Assembly (NCBI RefSeq): GCF_014873915.1
Contig: NZ_JADBEJ010000006.1
Span: forward strand, 1 to 64,000
DNA: 64,000 bases
Direction: 5' to 3'
Source of the DNA: Amycolatopsis roodepoortensis
Lineage (GTDB): Bacteria > Actinomycetota > Actinomycetes > Mycobacteriales > Pseudonocardiaceae
Shown: positions 31,589 through 40,282 of the stretch, piece after piece
Position numbering within the stretch: the first letter of the stretch is position 1
Layout: each line of letters starts with the position of its first letter
Program-made: the position numbers and the translations under genes
Notes under the pieces: generated by a model
What the model saw: only the letters and a program-made list of their open reading frames with translations
Databases searched by the model: none
What the model was told of the DNA's origin: nothing

Positions 31589-32011
31589 ATGGTCGACCAG
31601 CTGCCGTTGAACAGGCCCGATCCGCATCCTGGTCGCCCGCCGGTGCCGGATTCCTACCGCGACCTGTTCGCCGCCACCGGGGATACGGTCGAGACCTGGC
31701 TGACCTACATCGGTCTGGCGGGCACGCGGTGGATCGACGACGACCTCGATGACCCGGATCTCACGCACTACCAGGACTGGTGGCTGGAGCTGCTGATCGA
31801 GCGGGTGGGCTGGGACGCGGTGGTCGGGATGATCGAGCAGCCGGAGCACAGGGCCCCGTTGTACGAGCGCGGGCCGCACGTGACCGGGCGTGTCGCGTCC
31901 GGGGACACGATCCCTCTGCCGCTGTCGCGCGAGCAGATCGACAAGATCCTGGAGTGGCTGTCCTGGCGCCTGCGGATGATCCGGACCAGGCCCGACACCG
32001 CCAGCGCCTAA
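31589..32011 (+). CDS. hypothetical protein, 140 residues
   Basis: This acidic protein has several Trp (ETWLTYIGLAGTRWIDDDL, HYQDWWLELLIERVGWD). No family recognised. It ends in a 4-bp overlap with the convergent gene at 32008. Confidence 0.5.
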   Translation: MVDQLPLNRPDPHPGRPPVPDSYRDLFAATGDTVETWLTYIGLAGTRWIDDDLDDPDLTHYQDWWLELLIERVGWDAVVGMIEQPEHRAPLYERGPHVTGRVASGDTIPLPLSREQIDKILEWLSWRLRMIRTRPDTASA

Positions 32012-32847
32012 GAAGCGGGTCGAGCCGCCATGAGCCGGGGCCCGAGAAGGTCATGGACCTGGCGGGGGAGGTCGTCGAGCGCGTCACGGGTGTTGGCGCG
32101 TGCGACACGTGCGATCTCGTCGCTCGGGTGGCCGGCCATGCCGCGGGGCGAGTCTCCGCCCAGCCACCCCCTGATCGGCGCGAACTCCCACGGGGTGACG
32201 GTCTGGCAGGACGCGCGCAGAGCGGCCATCGCGGCCCGGAAGCTGCCACTCGATCCGGAGGCGTAGCACAGGTTCCAGCGCATTCGCCCGGTCGCGACCC
32301 GCCGGCCGCCCGGAGCGGTCTCCAGGCGCATTTCGTCGTGGCATCGCGCGAAGAGCAGGAAGTCCTCGACCGCGAGGTTGCCGTAGACGGTCAGCGACCA
32401 GGGCGTGTGGTCCCCGGCGGGCCCCGGGTTCAGGAAAACCTCGGCGAACAGGCCATCCTCGCTGAGCAGGAAGATATGCCGGTCTCCCATGACCTCGCGG
32501 TCGCCGATCACGGTGAAGCCTTCCTCGGAGCAGATCCGCAGCACCTCCTGCAGGGGAAGTCCGGCGGTCAGGTCATCCAGCGCCCGCAGCTCGTCCTGGG
32601 TGGTCCACCACTCCGTCACTCCCGACAGCCACACCATCGTTTCCCGCCGTTCCGTGCCCGTGAGTACCTCGGTCCCGAACGGCACGAAGTGCTCGTCGAC
32701 GAGCCGGGCGGCCTCCTCGGCATCCCACGTGCGGCGCTCAATCCCGGTCCGGCCGAACGGAGTGCTGGCCGGGGGAGCCGCTGGTGTCGGGGCCAGCGCT
32801 CGCAGTTGCCGCAGCTTCGCCAACGCCTGTTCCCGATCTGCGCTCAT
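32008..32847 (-). CDS. hypothetical protein, 279 residues
   Basis: The N-terminus is a short coiled-coil-like helix (REQALAKLRQLRALAP). The centre is beta-rich (TVIGDREVMGDRHIFLLSE, then PWSLTVYGNLAVEDFLLFA), and the C-terminus has LCYASGSSGSFRAAMAAL. No enzyme motif or family recognised. ATG at 32847. It diverges from the endonuclease/exonuclease/phosphatase gene at 33014. Confidence 0.5.
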   Translation of the reverse strand: MSADREQALAKLRQLRALAPTPAAPPASTPFGRTGIERRTWDAEEAARLVDEHFVPFGTEVLTGTERRETMVWLSGVTEWWTTQDELRALDDLTAGLPLQEVLRICSEEGFTVIGDREVMGDRHIFLLSEDGLFAEVFLNPGPAGDHTPWSLTVYGNLAVEDFLLFARCHDEMRLETAPGGRRVATGRMRWNLCYASGSSGSFRAAMAALRASCQTVTPWEFAPIRGWLGGDSPRGMAGHPSDEIARVARANTRDALDDLPRQVHDLLGPRLMAARPAS

Positions 32848-33013
32848 TCCCACAGCCTAGCGTCCTGGCCAGCATGAATGCCTGGTTCGAAACCCAGATG
32901 CCCGGGAAGGTCGGCACGCAGGCGTGTGTGCCGACGTCGACGGTGACCTTGTCGCTACGGTGGCGCGGAGGCCTGCCTGGTGCGCGCGGCCGGGATCGTG
33001 AAGGGGGCCGTGG

Positions 33014-33994
33014 ATGATCACCTTGTTGTCGGTCAATGCCTGGAATCTGTATGGCAGTGACAGCGCCGAGGAGCAGCAGCGGTTCCGGGCGCTGGAGGAG
33101 CTGATCCGGTCGCGGGACGCGGACATCATCGCGGTGCAGGAGATCATCTCGACCGGGGAGGCCGAGGCCGCCGCGGCGGGACGGCGGACCCCGACCACAC
33201 AGGACAAGACACCGGGCGCGATCGCCGGGCTGCGCCGCCTGGCCGAGGCGACCGGCCGCCGCTGCGAGGTCGCCGGGGATCCGGCCGTCGCGGTGGGCGG
33301 GATCATCCACCACACCGGCCTGCTGTGGCGCGAGGGCATCGACCCGCTGCCTGGCACGCTGCAGCTGCTGCAGCGGGACGGCGCGGGCATGTGGCATGGC
33401 GCGACCGCGTGCGTGTTCGACGTCGGCGGCCCGAAACTGCGCGCCGGGTCGACGCAGCTGTCCCCGTTCGATCAGGCCTGGGCGGCGATGGACGTCAACC
33501 AGCTGATGCGGGTGTTCAACCGCGACGCCGTCCCCGGGTTCCTCGGCGGCGACTTCAACGGCATCGGCGCCCAGAAAACCATCGGCCCCGACAGTTATGT
33601 CTGGTACGACGAGGATCCGTACGCTCCCGGCGCTGCCCGGGGCGAGTTCGGCACGCCATGGCATCCCGATCACGCCTACCAGCTCGACAGTCATGGCCAG
33701 CTCGACCGCCAGGCCGCGATCCGGCTCGAGCACCCGCGGATCGGCGGCATGCGCGACTGCGCGCTCATCACCGGAACCCCGTGGACGCCCACCACCGGGT
33801 TCCATTCCCAGGACCACCACCCGCCCCGGCGCGTCGACCGCTGGTACGCCACCCGCACCGTTCCCGACACCGCGGTGACCGGCTTCCGCGCCGTGCCCGT
33901 CGACGAGCACCGTGCCCTCATCGACGGGTACGAGGTCGAGCTGACCGACCACGCGCTGACCGAGATCACCGTCGACGAACACGCCCTGGCCTGA
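33014..33994 (+). CDS. endonuclease/exonuclease/phosphatase family enzyme
   Basis: This 326-residue protein follows the EEP fold: Asn in LLSVNAWNLYG (residue 8), Glu in DADIIAVQEI (residue 43), FLGGDFNGIG near 177 with Asp and Asn, and a late SQDHHPPRRVD with the catalytic Asp-His. These residues bind Mg and cleave a phosphodiester or phosphomonoester. The target could be DNA, RNA or a small molecule and is not evident. ATG at 33014 after GGGGGCCGTGG. The next two genes are on the same strand. Confidence 0.75.
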   Translation: MITLLSVNAWNLYGSDSAEEQQRFRALEELIRSRDADIIAVQEIISTGEAEAAAAGRRTPTTQDKTPGAIAGLRRLAEATGRRCEVAGDPAVAVGGIIHHTGLLWREGIDPLPGTLQLLQRDGAGMWHGATACVFDVGGPKLRAGSTQLSPFDQAWAAMDVNQLMRVFNRDAVPGFLGGDFNGIGAQKTIGPDSYVWYDEDPYAPGAARGEFGTPWHPDHAYQLDSHGQLDRQAAIRLEHPRIGGMRDCALITGTPWTPTTGFHSQDHHPPRRVDRWYATRTVPDTAVTGFRAVPVDEHRALIDGYEVELTDHALTEITVDEHALA

Positions 33995-34068
33995 CCCGGC
34001 GAGCTCGTCGAGTGAGGCGGCCGCGAAGTGCGAGCCGGACGGCAGGTCGCTGACGTACCGTGGCAGCC

Positions 34069-34284
34069 ATGACACGCAACGAGAGGCTGCGGCCACTGCC
34101 TCTGGGGTCGGTGTACTGCGGGCCGGATCCGTCGAACCCCGATCACACCGTCGAGTTCTTCCTGGCCCAGCATCACGCCGAGCACCTCGTCGGCGCGGAG
34201 CCGGACCAGGCCTGCGACATGGCGGTCGACTACGTCAACCGCATGGACAAGTTCCGTGACGAGCAGCGCGGCTGGACGTCGTGA
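34069..34284 (+). CDS. hypothetical protein, 71 residues
   Basis: This small protein has a Pro-rich start and two helices (VEFFLAQHHAEHLVGAE, DMAVDYVNRMDKFRD). No family recognised. It is 6 bp before the next gene, so the two are probably cotranscribed. Confidence 0.5.
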   Translation: MTRNERLRPLPLGSVYCGPDPSNPDHTVEFFLAQHHAEHLVGAEPDQACDMAVDYVNRMDKFRDEQRGWTS

Positions 34285-34290
34285 TGATCG

Positions 34291-35160
34291 GTGCTGGACA
34301 GGCTGACCGAGCCCGGAATCACGACGGGGTCCAGCGCCGGCGGAGGCCGGGCGCGGGCGGTCGTGCGTAACCACTTCACCCAGGAGGCCTGGGGACGGGA
34401 CGAGCCGCGGCTGTTCGCGATCGTCGTTCCGCCCAGCCAGCCGGACCAGCCGACCGGCCGGGTGTACGGGCTGGCGCAGTCCCTGGCCCGCAAAGCCCAG
34501 AAAGAGCTGGCCACGGCCGCGCCCGGGTTCATCTCGTGCGTGCCCGAGCAGTGGCTGCACATCCCGCTGCTGGACCTGGGCTGGTCCAGCGAGGTCTCCA
34601 CAGCCGGCTATGACCGCCTGCTGCGCGCGATGGGGGACCGGCTCTACCGGCTGCCCGCGGCGGAGCCCTTCACGATCAGGGTCGGCGCACCCCAGGTCCG
34701 GGCCGACTCGGTCGCCCTGGCCCTCGAGGAGCGCGAGCTTCCGGGGATCGGGTGGTGCCTCGCGCAGGGAGCGACCGAAGCGCTCGGCGGCGGCCGCCCC
34801 GCCGAGTTCGACTTCTACATCGAAGGCGACCCCGGCGAATGGCGCCGGCGGCGAGACCAGCTGCCCGACCCGCACACGACCTTCACCGCCCTCAGCAAGA
34901 CACGGCGGCTGCACCTGCCGATCGCCTACGGCACCGCCGAAGACGAGACCGGCGCCGAGTTCACCGTGCTCGACGCGGCCCCGCGCCTGCACGGCTACGC
35001 CGGGGACTGGGACGAAGCCCAGATCGACATCACGGAGATCCACCTGGTCGACCTCCGCCAAGACCCCGAGGCAGGCCACTACACCTGGACACCGCGCGAC
35101 GTCCTCACCCTGGGGCTCGACGGAGCACTCCATGTCCTGCTCACACCAGGATCGTCCTAG
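34291..35160 (+). CDS. hypothetical protein, possibly 2H phosphoesterase-like
   Basis: This 289-residue protein has two related segments, PEQWLHIPLLDLGWS near 91 and ITEIHLVDLRQD near 248. They recall the two H-x-(T/S/P)-h motifs of 2H phosphoesterases and 2',5'-RNA ligases, although the second lacks the polar residue after His. A Tyr/Arg-rich middle (YDRLLRAMGDRLYRLPAAE) is compatible. Weak assignment. GTG start. Confidence 0.4.
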   Translation: MLDRLTEPGITTGSSAGGGRARAVVRNHFTQEAWGRDEPRLFAIVVPPSQPDQPTGRVYGLAQSLARKAQKELATAAPGFISCVPEQWLHIPLLDLGWSSEVSTAGYDRLLRAMGDRLYRLPAAEPFTIRVGAPQVRADSVALALEERELPGIGWCLAQGATEALGGGRPAEFDFYIEGDPGEWRRRRDQLPDPHTTFTALSKTRRLHLPIAYGTAEDETGAEFTVLDAAPRLHGYAGDWDEAQIDITEIHLVDLRQDPEAGHYTWTPRDVLTLGLDGALHVLLTPGSS

Positions 35161-35187
35161 CCCGCGGCTAGTGCCAATGGGCGGAGA

Positions 35188-36105
35188 TCAGCCGTCGATG
35201 AGTTTCGCGGCGTAGCGGTGATCGGTGGCGAGCGTGATCAGGAAATCCGCCTGTTTTGACTCGGTCGCGGTGGTGCACTGGCGGCTGGTGACGTGGTAGC
35301 TGACGCTGGTCCACTTGTCGTAGAGCAGCGTGGCCATCGTCCGGTGGAACAGGGCTTCGTCGTCCCCGGCCTGCTCGCGCGCCCGCTGCTGCAGCGTGGT
35401 GATCGTGCCGGTCAGACCCAACCTGGCCGCGTCGTCGCCCGCCGCGTGCGTGTCCGCTGGTTCGGCCATGCCGTCGAGCGTACTGCCCGCCGGCACCGTC
35501 TCCGGCCGCGTGGATGGGCGGGCGGGGACGCCGAGCAGGGTCGCGTGGTCGGGATAGTCGCCGCGGGGCACGACCGCGCCGGCGCCGACGGTGGTGTGAC
35601 GGCCGATCTGGGCCCCGGCCAGGATCGTGGCGCCGGCACCGATCCAGGAGCCCTCGCCGATCTCGACCGACGCGACCTGCAGCGGCAGCTGGCGCCCGAT
35701 CGGGACGTCGGGATCGCGGCTGGTGTGGTTGTGATCGAACACTTTCACGTCCGGGCCACACTGCACATCGTCCCCAACGACGATCGATTCCATGGCGTGC
35801 AGCTCGCAGCGGCGGCCCAGGACGACACCATCGCCGATCCGGATCGACGACGGCCCCGGCGTCTCGTCCCCGGGAAACCCCGCCGACAACGTCACGTATT
35901 CGTTGATCACGCACCGGGCGCCGAGCACGATCCGGTGCACACCGTCGAGCACGCCCTGCGGGAACGCCAGATAGGTGCCGTCGCCGAAGGCCGCGAAGCC
36001 TGCGGCTTCGGGCGAGTCGGGGGTGATCGCGGCCGCCATCCGCTGCGCTGCCCGCCACGCGCGCAGCCGGGCCGGGTCGATGTCGCCGATCGAGGATTCG
36101 GGCAT
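35188..36105 (-). CDS. hexapeptide-repeat acyltransferase-like protein
   Basis: Residues about 60-195 of this 305-residue protein show left-handed beta-helix repeats (IVLGARCVINEYVTLSAGF, SIRIGDGVVLGRRC, SIVVGDDVQCGPDVKV, VEIGEGSWIGAGATILA, QIGRHTTVGAGAVVP). FDHNH carries a likely catalytic His. This is the fold of maltose/galactoside-type O-acetyltransferases. The C-terminal 100 residues, helical with FLITLATDHRYAAKLIDG, are an unusual addition. It ends convergent to the 34291 gene. Confidence 0.75.
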   Translation of the reverse strand: MPESSIGDIDPARLRAWRAAQRMAAAITPDSPEAAGFAAFGDGTYLAFPQGVLDGVHRIVLGARCVINEYVTLSAGFPGDETPGPSSIRIGDGVVLGRRCELHAMESIVVGDDVQCGPDVKVFDHNHTSRDPDVPIGRQLPLQVASVEIGEGSWIGAGATILAGAQIGRHTTVGAGAVVPRGDYPDHATLLGVPARPSTRPETVPAGSTLDGMAEPADTHAAGDDAARLGLTGTITTLQQRAREQAGDDEALFHRTMATLLYDKWTSVSYHVTSRQCTTATESKQADFLITLATDHRYAAKLIDG

Positions 36106-36112
36106 GGGCTGG

Positions 36113-36559
36113 TCAGTCGTTGCCGAGCGGGTAGATGGTTTGCACCGCGCGGTCGAGCGCGATCTGAGCTTCCGCGAGCGCGGCCTTGGCCTCGCGGATC
36201 CGGACGGTGGCGTCCCGGACGGTGGTCACGGCGCGCTGGTCGAGCTTGCCCGCGCGCTCCGAATGCGGGGTGGCCTCGTGATACAGCGTCGGGTCGGCGG
36301 CCTGGCGGTCCATCGCCTCGGCGAGATGGGCGAGGACCTCGGTCTGGATCGACGCCGTGGCTGAGACGTTGGCGAGGATCCGGCGCGCGATGGCCGCCCA
36401 CGCCACGGTGTGCTTGTGCTGGGTGGCGTTGGCCAGGTAGCGGGTCAGTTCCCGGATCGCACTCCCGGCGTTCATCACCGACTCCGGGGAGTGCGGGCCG
36501 TCGTAGGGGAAGGTCTTCTCGACCCACCCGTCGACGTCGAGTTCCATGTGGTCAGTCAC
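36113..36559 (-). CDS. hypothetical helical protein
   Basis: This 148-residue protein starts at GTG 36559 with GGAGG 6 bp upstream, clearly better than the TTG at 36571. All helical (SAIRELTRYLANATQ, AWAAIARRILANVSATAS, RIREAKAALAEAQIALDRA). No family recognised. It is 8 bp upstream of the hexapeptide acyltransferase gene and on the same strand. Confidence 0.55.
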   Translation of the reverse strand: MTDHMELDVDGWVEKTFPYDGPHSPESVMNAGSAIRELTRYLANATQHKHTVAWAAIARRILANVSATASIQTEVLAHLAEAMDRQAADPTLYHEATPHSERAGKLDQRAVTTVRDATVRIREAKAALAEAQIALDRAVQTIYPLGND

Positions 36560-36637
36560 GGGATCCTCCAAGATCCAAGGGCGGCGGCGATCGTGAAGTC
36601 GCCGCCGGGGCGCGGTCTGTTCCGGTCAGGATGTGGT

Positions 36638-37102
36638 TCAGGCTTCGTCGAGAGCGGCGCGGGCGCGAGCTCCGTCGTGCAGGTCGGGGATGTGTTCCTC
36701 CTGGCGCTCGATGGCGCGCCGGTACCAGTCCTGCGCGCCCTGCTTGCTCATCCCGAGCGCGCGCCCGATGCTCGACCAGCTCTCCCCAGCCTCGCGCGCG
36801 TCCCGCATCAAAATCCAGCGCTGGCCGGTGAGCAGCTCGACCAGCCGGGCGTTCGCGGCCAGGGCATGGACCGGGGTGACCGGCGCGAGCTCGGCCAGCT
36901 GCGCGCGGCTGCGCTCACGCAGCCAGTCGCTGGCGTCGGGGTTCTGCAGCGTCTGCTGGTACATCCGCACCTGCCAATGCGTGCGCCACAACGCGGTCAG
37001 CTCGCGTTCCGCGCTCACCCGGCCGATATCCAGGACTTTTTCCAGGTCGGCATCAGCGGGCAGCAGCCCGTCATCACGGATCTCCTCGGCTCTATCACCC
37101 AT
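36638..37102 (-). CDS. HTH protein under a palindromic operator
   Basis: This 154-residue helical protein has an HTH near residues 108-130 (AGESWSSIGRALGMSKQGA), the 'W..IG..LG.SKQ..' type found in sigma-like and small regulator proteins. The ATG lies inside a 26-bp perfect palindrome and only 6 bp after a promoter-like -10, so the message is probably leaderless and autorepressed. It precedes the helical-protein and acyltransferase genes, which it may control. Confidence 0.65.
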   Translation of the reverse strand: MGDRAEEIRDDGLLPADADLEKVLDIGRVSAERELTALWRTHWQVRMYQQTLQNPDASDWLRERSRAQLAELAPVTPVHALAANARLVELLTGQRWILMRDAREAGESWSSIGRALGMSKQGAQDWYRRAIERQEEHIPDLHDGARARAALDEA

Positions 37103-37150
37103 ATCGTCAAGCTAGCTTGACGATATGACAGCGTCAAGGCAGCTTGACGC
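37101..37150 (-). promoter_or_regulatory. promoter with two inverted-repeat operators
   Basis: A 26-bp perfect palindrome spans 37101-37126 (half-site ATATCGTCAAGCT). A second repeat, GCGTCAAG with CTTGACGC, spans 37131-37150. Read on the minus strand, TTGACG (-35), 17 bp, TAGCTT (-10) and 6 bp to the ATG are seen. Both repeats share CGTCAAG. Confidence 0.75.
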
Positions 37151-37197
37151 TAATGGGGGAACGTCCGTGGAGTCGTCGGTGTGTGGCGCTACAGTGA

Positions 37198-37449
37198 CCC
37201 AGAGATTCCGCGCCGACCGGGTCGAAACACGACGACATCAACGACTGCCGGGTCTGCCACGACTTCCACAACTACGAGATCCCGACCGCGCTGGAGACAT
37301 TGGAGCATCGGGGACGCCAGATCCGCGCGGCCTACGAGCGGCTGAACGTCCTCGCCCCAGGTTCCGGGGCCCGGGTTCTGAACCGCCTGCACGACGACGA
37401 AGGGGGCTGCGCGGCGAACATCCGCCGGGCAGCCCCCCTTTTCGTGTAG
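37198..37449 (+). pseudogene. possible gene remnant without start
   Basis: An open frame of about 83 codons follows a TGA at 37195 and has protein-like content (CRVCHDFHNYEIPTALE, RQIRAAYERLNVLAPG), but no ATG, GTG or TTG at its front. Its end runs into a terminator hairpin. It may be a decayed gene or chance. Confidence 0.3.
37402..37443 (+). terminator. rho-independent terminator
   Basis: GGGGGCTGC at 37402-37410 pairs with GCAGCCCCC at 37429-37437, followed by CTTTTC. The inner loop can pair further. Confidence 0.7.
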
Positions 37450-37723
37450 CAGCCTGTCAGCCCTCGCGGTTCGCCATCCAGATCAACCTCCCTCGAATGC
37501 TGCTGGACCTCCAGTGTCGGCCGCGACGTCGTCCACGGCACAGGACCGAACGAGGCAAAGTGCCGGCACGCGGGGTGAAGGCGGCGAGCGATCGCACGCC
37601 CACTGCTCTTCGGTGGGCGTTAACACCGTGATTGCTTGTGAAATCCGCCAGGGGTGCGGTAGGAAGCGAAGCGGGCCCCGAAGGTCACGCCTCACCTGAT
37701 CTTTCAGGTGAGGAAGGTGTTCG
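37450..37723. other. intergenic with two hairpins
   Basis: ACGCCCAC at 37596-37603 pairs with GTGGGCGT at 37613-37620, and CTCACCTGA at 37691-37699 pairs with TCAGGTGAG at 37704-37712. The second overlaps the GAGGAAGG ribosome site of the gene at 37724, so it could hide that site. No gene recognised. Confidence 0.5.
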
Positions 37724-38209
37724 ATGCGGGATTGGCTCATCGGAACAGCCGTCGGATACGGCTTGCTGCTGGTCACGGTTGTCGGTCTGCGCGCGGTGTT
37801 CCGCCGTGGCCGCGGCACCGGGCGGGACGTGCCTCCTTGCAATCACCCGATTGCACGTTGCAGCCCGCTCGATCCTCTTACCCGCATGAGTGAAGAGCAA
37901 CCCATGAGTGGCGAACCGGTGTCTCGGTTCCCCGCAGGTGCTGCTCCGGATGATCACCCTGGGTGGCGTTTGGCCTTCCGTCTTGTCGATCTCGGATGCA
38001 GCAGTAACGACAGTACGGGCCGGAGCCAGTACCTCAGGATCACCGCGTGGTTCATCGTCGTCGTGATCCTGGTCGGGCTGATCATCTGGCTCACCGGCCC
38101 GTGGCTGGGCCTGACCGGCGCCGGCGCCTACGGCTTGACGAAGGCAACCAAGGTCGCGCGGCGCAAGATCGCGAACAAGAAGGGAGGCGTCGCCGCCGCC
38201 GAGAGCTGA
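37724..38209 (+). CDS. membrane protein with two spans
   Basis: This 161-residue protein has a short N-terminal span (GTAVGYGLLLVTVVGLRAVF), a polar middle with Met-rich starts near residues 55-62, and a second span (ITAWFIVVVILVGLIIWL) followed by a basic tail (ATKVARRKIANKKGG). The middle methionines could mark a second start, giving a single-span protein. No family recognised. Confidence 0.5.
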   Translation: MRDWLIGTAVGYGLLLVTVVGLRAVFRRGRGTGRDVPPCNHPIARCSPLDPLTRMSEEQPMSGEPVSRFPAGAAPDDHPGWRLAFRLVDLGCSSNDSTGRSQYLRITAWFIVVVILVGLIIWLTGPWLGLTGAGAYGLTKATKVARRKIANKKGGVAAAES

Positions 38210-38218
38210 GCCGTGATC

Positions 38219-38238
38219 CGCCGGCGTCTTCGCCGGGC
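38219..38238. terminator. short hairpin between converging genes
   Basis: CCGGCG, a TCTT loop, and CGCCGG lie between the stops at 38209 and 38290. Confidence 0.4.
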
Positions 38239-38289
38239 CGGGATCAGGGCTCGCCCGCCGCGCAGCGGACAGGCGGCCCCGACCTTCGG

Positions 38290-39222
38290 CTATTCGGTGT
38301 CGTCGGGCTCGGCGATCTCGAGTCGTGCTACCGCGCGACGTAGCTCGGCGAGCGCCCGATGTTGTTCGACTCGAACCCAGCCCGCGCTCTTACCGCCCAG
38401 CGCGGTCGCTGTTTCCTCCGCCGATAGTCCTACGACGATCCGCAGAACGACGACTTCTCGCCGTTCAGCGGGTAGTTCCCGTAGCAGCGCCGCGAATCGA
38501 GAAGCTGGGTCGGGTTTGGTGTGGCTGTACGACACCAACCGGTGTAGGGGTAGTTGCAGGTTCACCACAGCTTGACCGCCGTCGGTGCTGACCTTGTGTT
38601 TGAGCACGGAGTAGGCGAATTGCAGGAAGGGCTGCTTCTGGTGGTCGTAGGCGGGTAGCCCGCTGATCAGCGCGAGTAGAGCCTCCTGCGCCACGTCGTC
38701 CGCGGCTTCCAGCGGCCAGCCACGAATCCCAAAGTGACCACGTGCGTACCGGACCGCGAGCGGCCGGACCAGGGACACGATGCGTTGCAGCGCTCCCTGC
38801 TGGCCCTGCGATAGCGCTTCGAGCAGAACAACGTCCTCCAGCCCATAGTCCTCCCAATCCGGCACCGCATCCGGCGGAGGAGCACCGAGCCGGGACTGGA
38901 TGTGGAACAGGGTGTGGTGGTGGCGCGCCGCGAGGTATTCCGACCAGGTCTGCAGAGGAGCCTGCTGCGCCAGGGCGGCGAAGTCGGCGTCGACTCTTTC
39001 CCAGCGCTCCGCCGGCCAATCCGGCTCGGGGTTGAGCGGCTCCCCGGTCGCGGCCGCGACGGCCACGCGCTCGTCGATCTCCTGCCGTGCCTCGGCGGCG
39101 GAGCGGTGTTTGATGGCCCGAAGAACCGCGGCGCTGTCCACGCTTTCTCGCATGGCTGCGTCGAACTCCTCCCGCTGGCCGTTCAGCCAGGTGTCGAAGT
39201 CCTTCTCTTCGTTGCGGTCCAT
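38290..39222 (-). CDS. sigma-70 family factor (SigX-like large type)
   Basis: This roughly 310-residue protein shows a region 2 signature (WPLEAADDVAQEALLALI, then FLQFAYSVLKHKVST) and a region 4 signature (LPAERREVVVLRIVVGLSA, then GWVRVEQHRALAELRRAVA). The N-terminal 110 residues are a polar extension not seen in standard ECF factors. It directs RNA polymerase to a special promoter set. The ATG at 39222 is one base after the stop of the upstream sigma gene, with GGAGGTG inside that gene, so it is coupled. Confidence 0.8.
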   Translation of the reverse strand: MDRNEEKDFDTWLNGQREEFDAAMRESVDSAAVLRAIKHRSAAEARQEIDERVAVAAATGEPLNPEPDWPAERWERVDADFAALAQQAPLQTWSEYLAARHHHTLFHIQSRLGAPPPDAVPDWEDYGLEDVVLLEALSQGQQGALQRIVSLVRPLAVRYARGHFGIRGWPLEAADDVAQEALLALISGLPAYDHQKQPFLQFAYSVLKHKVSTDGGQAVVNLQLPLHRLVSYSHTKPDPASRFAALLRELPAERREVVVLRIVVGLSAEETATALGGKSAGWVRVEQHRALAELRRAVARLEIAEPDDTE

Positions 39223-39223
39223 C

Positions 39224-39727
39224 TCAGGCACCTCCTTCAGCTTGCTGATTCTGCTGCGTGTACAGCTTTTTGAGCTTGGTGCGCGCATGGCGCAGGTTGG
39301 ATCTGACCGTGTCGGGAGCTACTCCGAGCGCGTTGGCGATCTCGATCGGCTCGAAGCCGTCGAAGGTCCACGCCATCACCTCGCGCTGCTGATCCGGCAG
39401 CGTCTTGAGCATCTCCTGGCGCCGAAGCCGGGCCTCGACGATCCGGGGCGGGTCCTCCGGGCTCTGCTTGGGCGGGACCCAGCCGCCCTGCACAGCTTTC
39501 TTGATGCCGTCCTGGTCTCGTATCGCCTGGTTCATAGCTTCTCGTTTGGCCACCGTGCGAACCCAGGAGCCAGGATGATCGATCGATCCCCAGTTCTCGT
39601 GGGCCTTGTACATCGCCTCGGCGGCCGCGTCCTCCGCGAGCGCGGACTCGTATCCCAGACTGATCAGGAACCCCGCTAGTCGGGGGAAGTCGTCGGCGAA
39701 GAACGCTTCGAAGCTGATACCAGGCAT
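39224..39727 (-). CDS. ECF-type sigma-70 factor
   Basis: This 167-residue protein has region 2 (ESALAEDAAAEAMYKAHEN, PGSWVRTVAKREAMNQAIR) and region 4 (LPDQQREVMAWTFDGFEPI, LGVAPDTVRSNLRHARTKL). No anti-sigma gene is adjacent, unlike most ECF operons, though a small protein gene precedes it. Coupled to a second sigma gene downstream. Confidence 0.85.
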   Translation of the reverse strand: MPGISFEAFFADDFPRLAGFLISLGYESALAEDAAAEAMYKAHENWGSIDHPGSWVRTVAKREAMNQAIRDQDGIKKAVQGGWVPPKQSPEDPPRIVEARLRRQEMLKTLPDQQREVMAWTFDGFEPIEIANALGVAPDTVRSNLRHARTKLKKLYTQQNQQAEGGA

Positions 39728-39775
39728 CGGACGTCCCCCTTCCTCAGAGAGTCGGTTTAGCAGGCTGACCTGCTC

Positions 39776-39970
39776 TTACGACTGGTAGAGGGCTGAGACG
39801 GCCGGAGCGTGCAAAGAAACTTCAAGATCTTTCTCGTCGTCGTCGACGGTGGGCGCGGCCTCGCCGACCATCTCGCCGTCGTGCAGGAGCTGAGACGGGC
39901 TGAGCTGGACCTCGTCGCCGAGGTCGGCTCCGCGAGCGACCGGGAAGGCCGGCCAGGTGGCCTTGTCCAC
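39776..39970 (-). CDS. small hypothetical protein upstream of the sigma pair
   Basis: This 64-residue protein starts with GTG at 39970 after GGAGG at 9 bp. It contains VGEAAPTVDDDE, which matches VGEAAPTVADDE of the protein at 41693-41932, so the two share a C-terminal element. Acidic and short. It could regulate the sigma factors, but nothing shows this. Confidence 0.5.
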   Translation of the reverse strand: MDKATWPAFPVARGADLGDEVQLSPSQLLHDGEMVGEAAPTVDDDEKDLEVSLHAPAVSALYQS

Positions 39971-40069
39971 GTCCGCCAGCCTCCGTCGCCCGCATCCGCA
40001 CTGTCCACTCAGGACAGCCAATCGGATGGTTCTGGCGAAAGATGGAGGTAGGAGGCCGCGCATAGCGAA

Positions 40070-40129
40070 GCCCACCGTCCTCAGTCTCTTTGGCCGGAGC
40101 GCGGAACGGTGGGCTTCCCCTTCGAACAC
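40070..40129. repeat. 60-bp direct repeat, copy 1
   Basis: The block from GCCCACCGTCCTCAG to TTCGAACAC holds a 9-bp stem (GCCCACCGT with ACGGTGGGC) and recurs at 40283-40343. Confidence 0.75.
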
Positions 40130-40282
40130 CGGAGACCGGCGTCGAGGTGCCAGGCTCTAAGAGCCCGTCATTACACAGGTGGGTCAAGGAACCTGGATCC
40201 GTACACCACGATTCAGTGACCCAAGTCACACTGACAAAGTCTCTCCGCGAGCGTGTGGGAGCGGCCACACTGAGTGGGCAGA

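Noticed and set aside
31349..31879. 176-codon minus-strand frame
   Set aside because: Its first two thirds are antisense to the 31589-32011 gene; only the last 33 codons were kept as a weak call.
32881..32910. tRNA-like GGTTCGAAACC
   Set aside because: No cloverleaf can be drawn around it and no acceptor stem pairs.
35293..36831. Open frame of 512 codons on the plus strand
   Set aside because: Antisense to the hexapeptide acyltransferase and the helical gene, whose motifs are clear; Arg/Gly-rich shadow.
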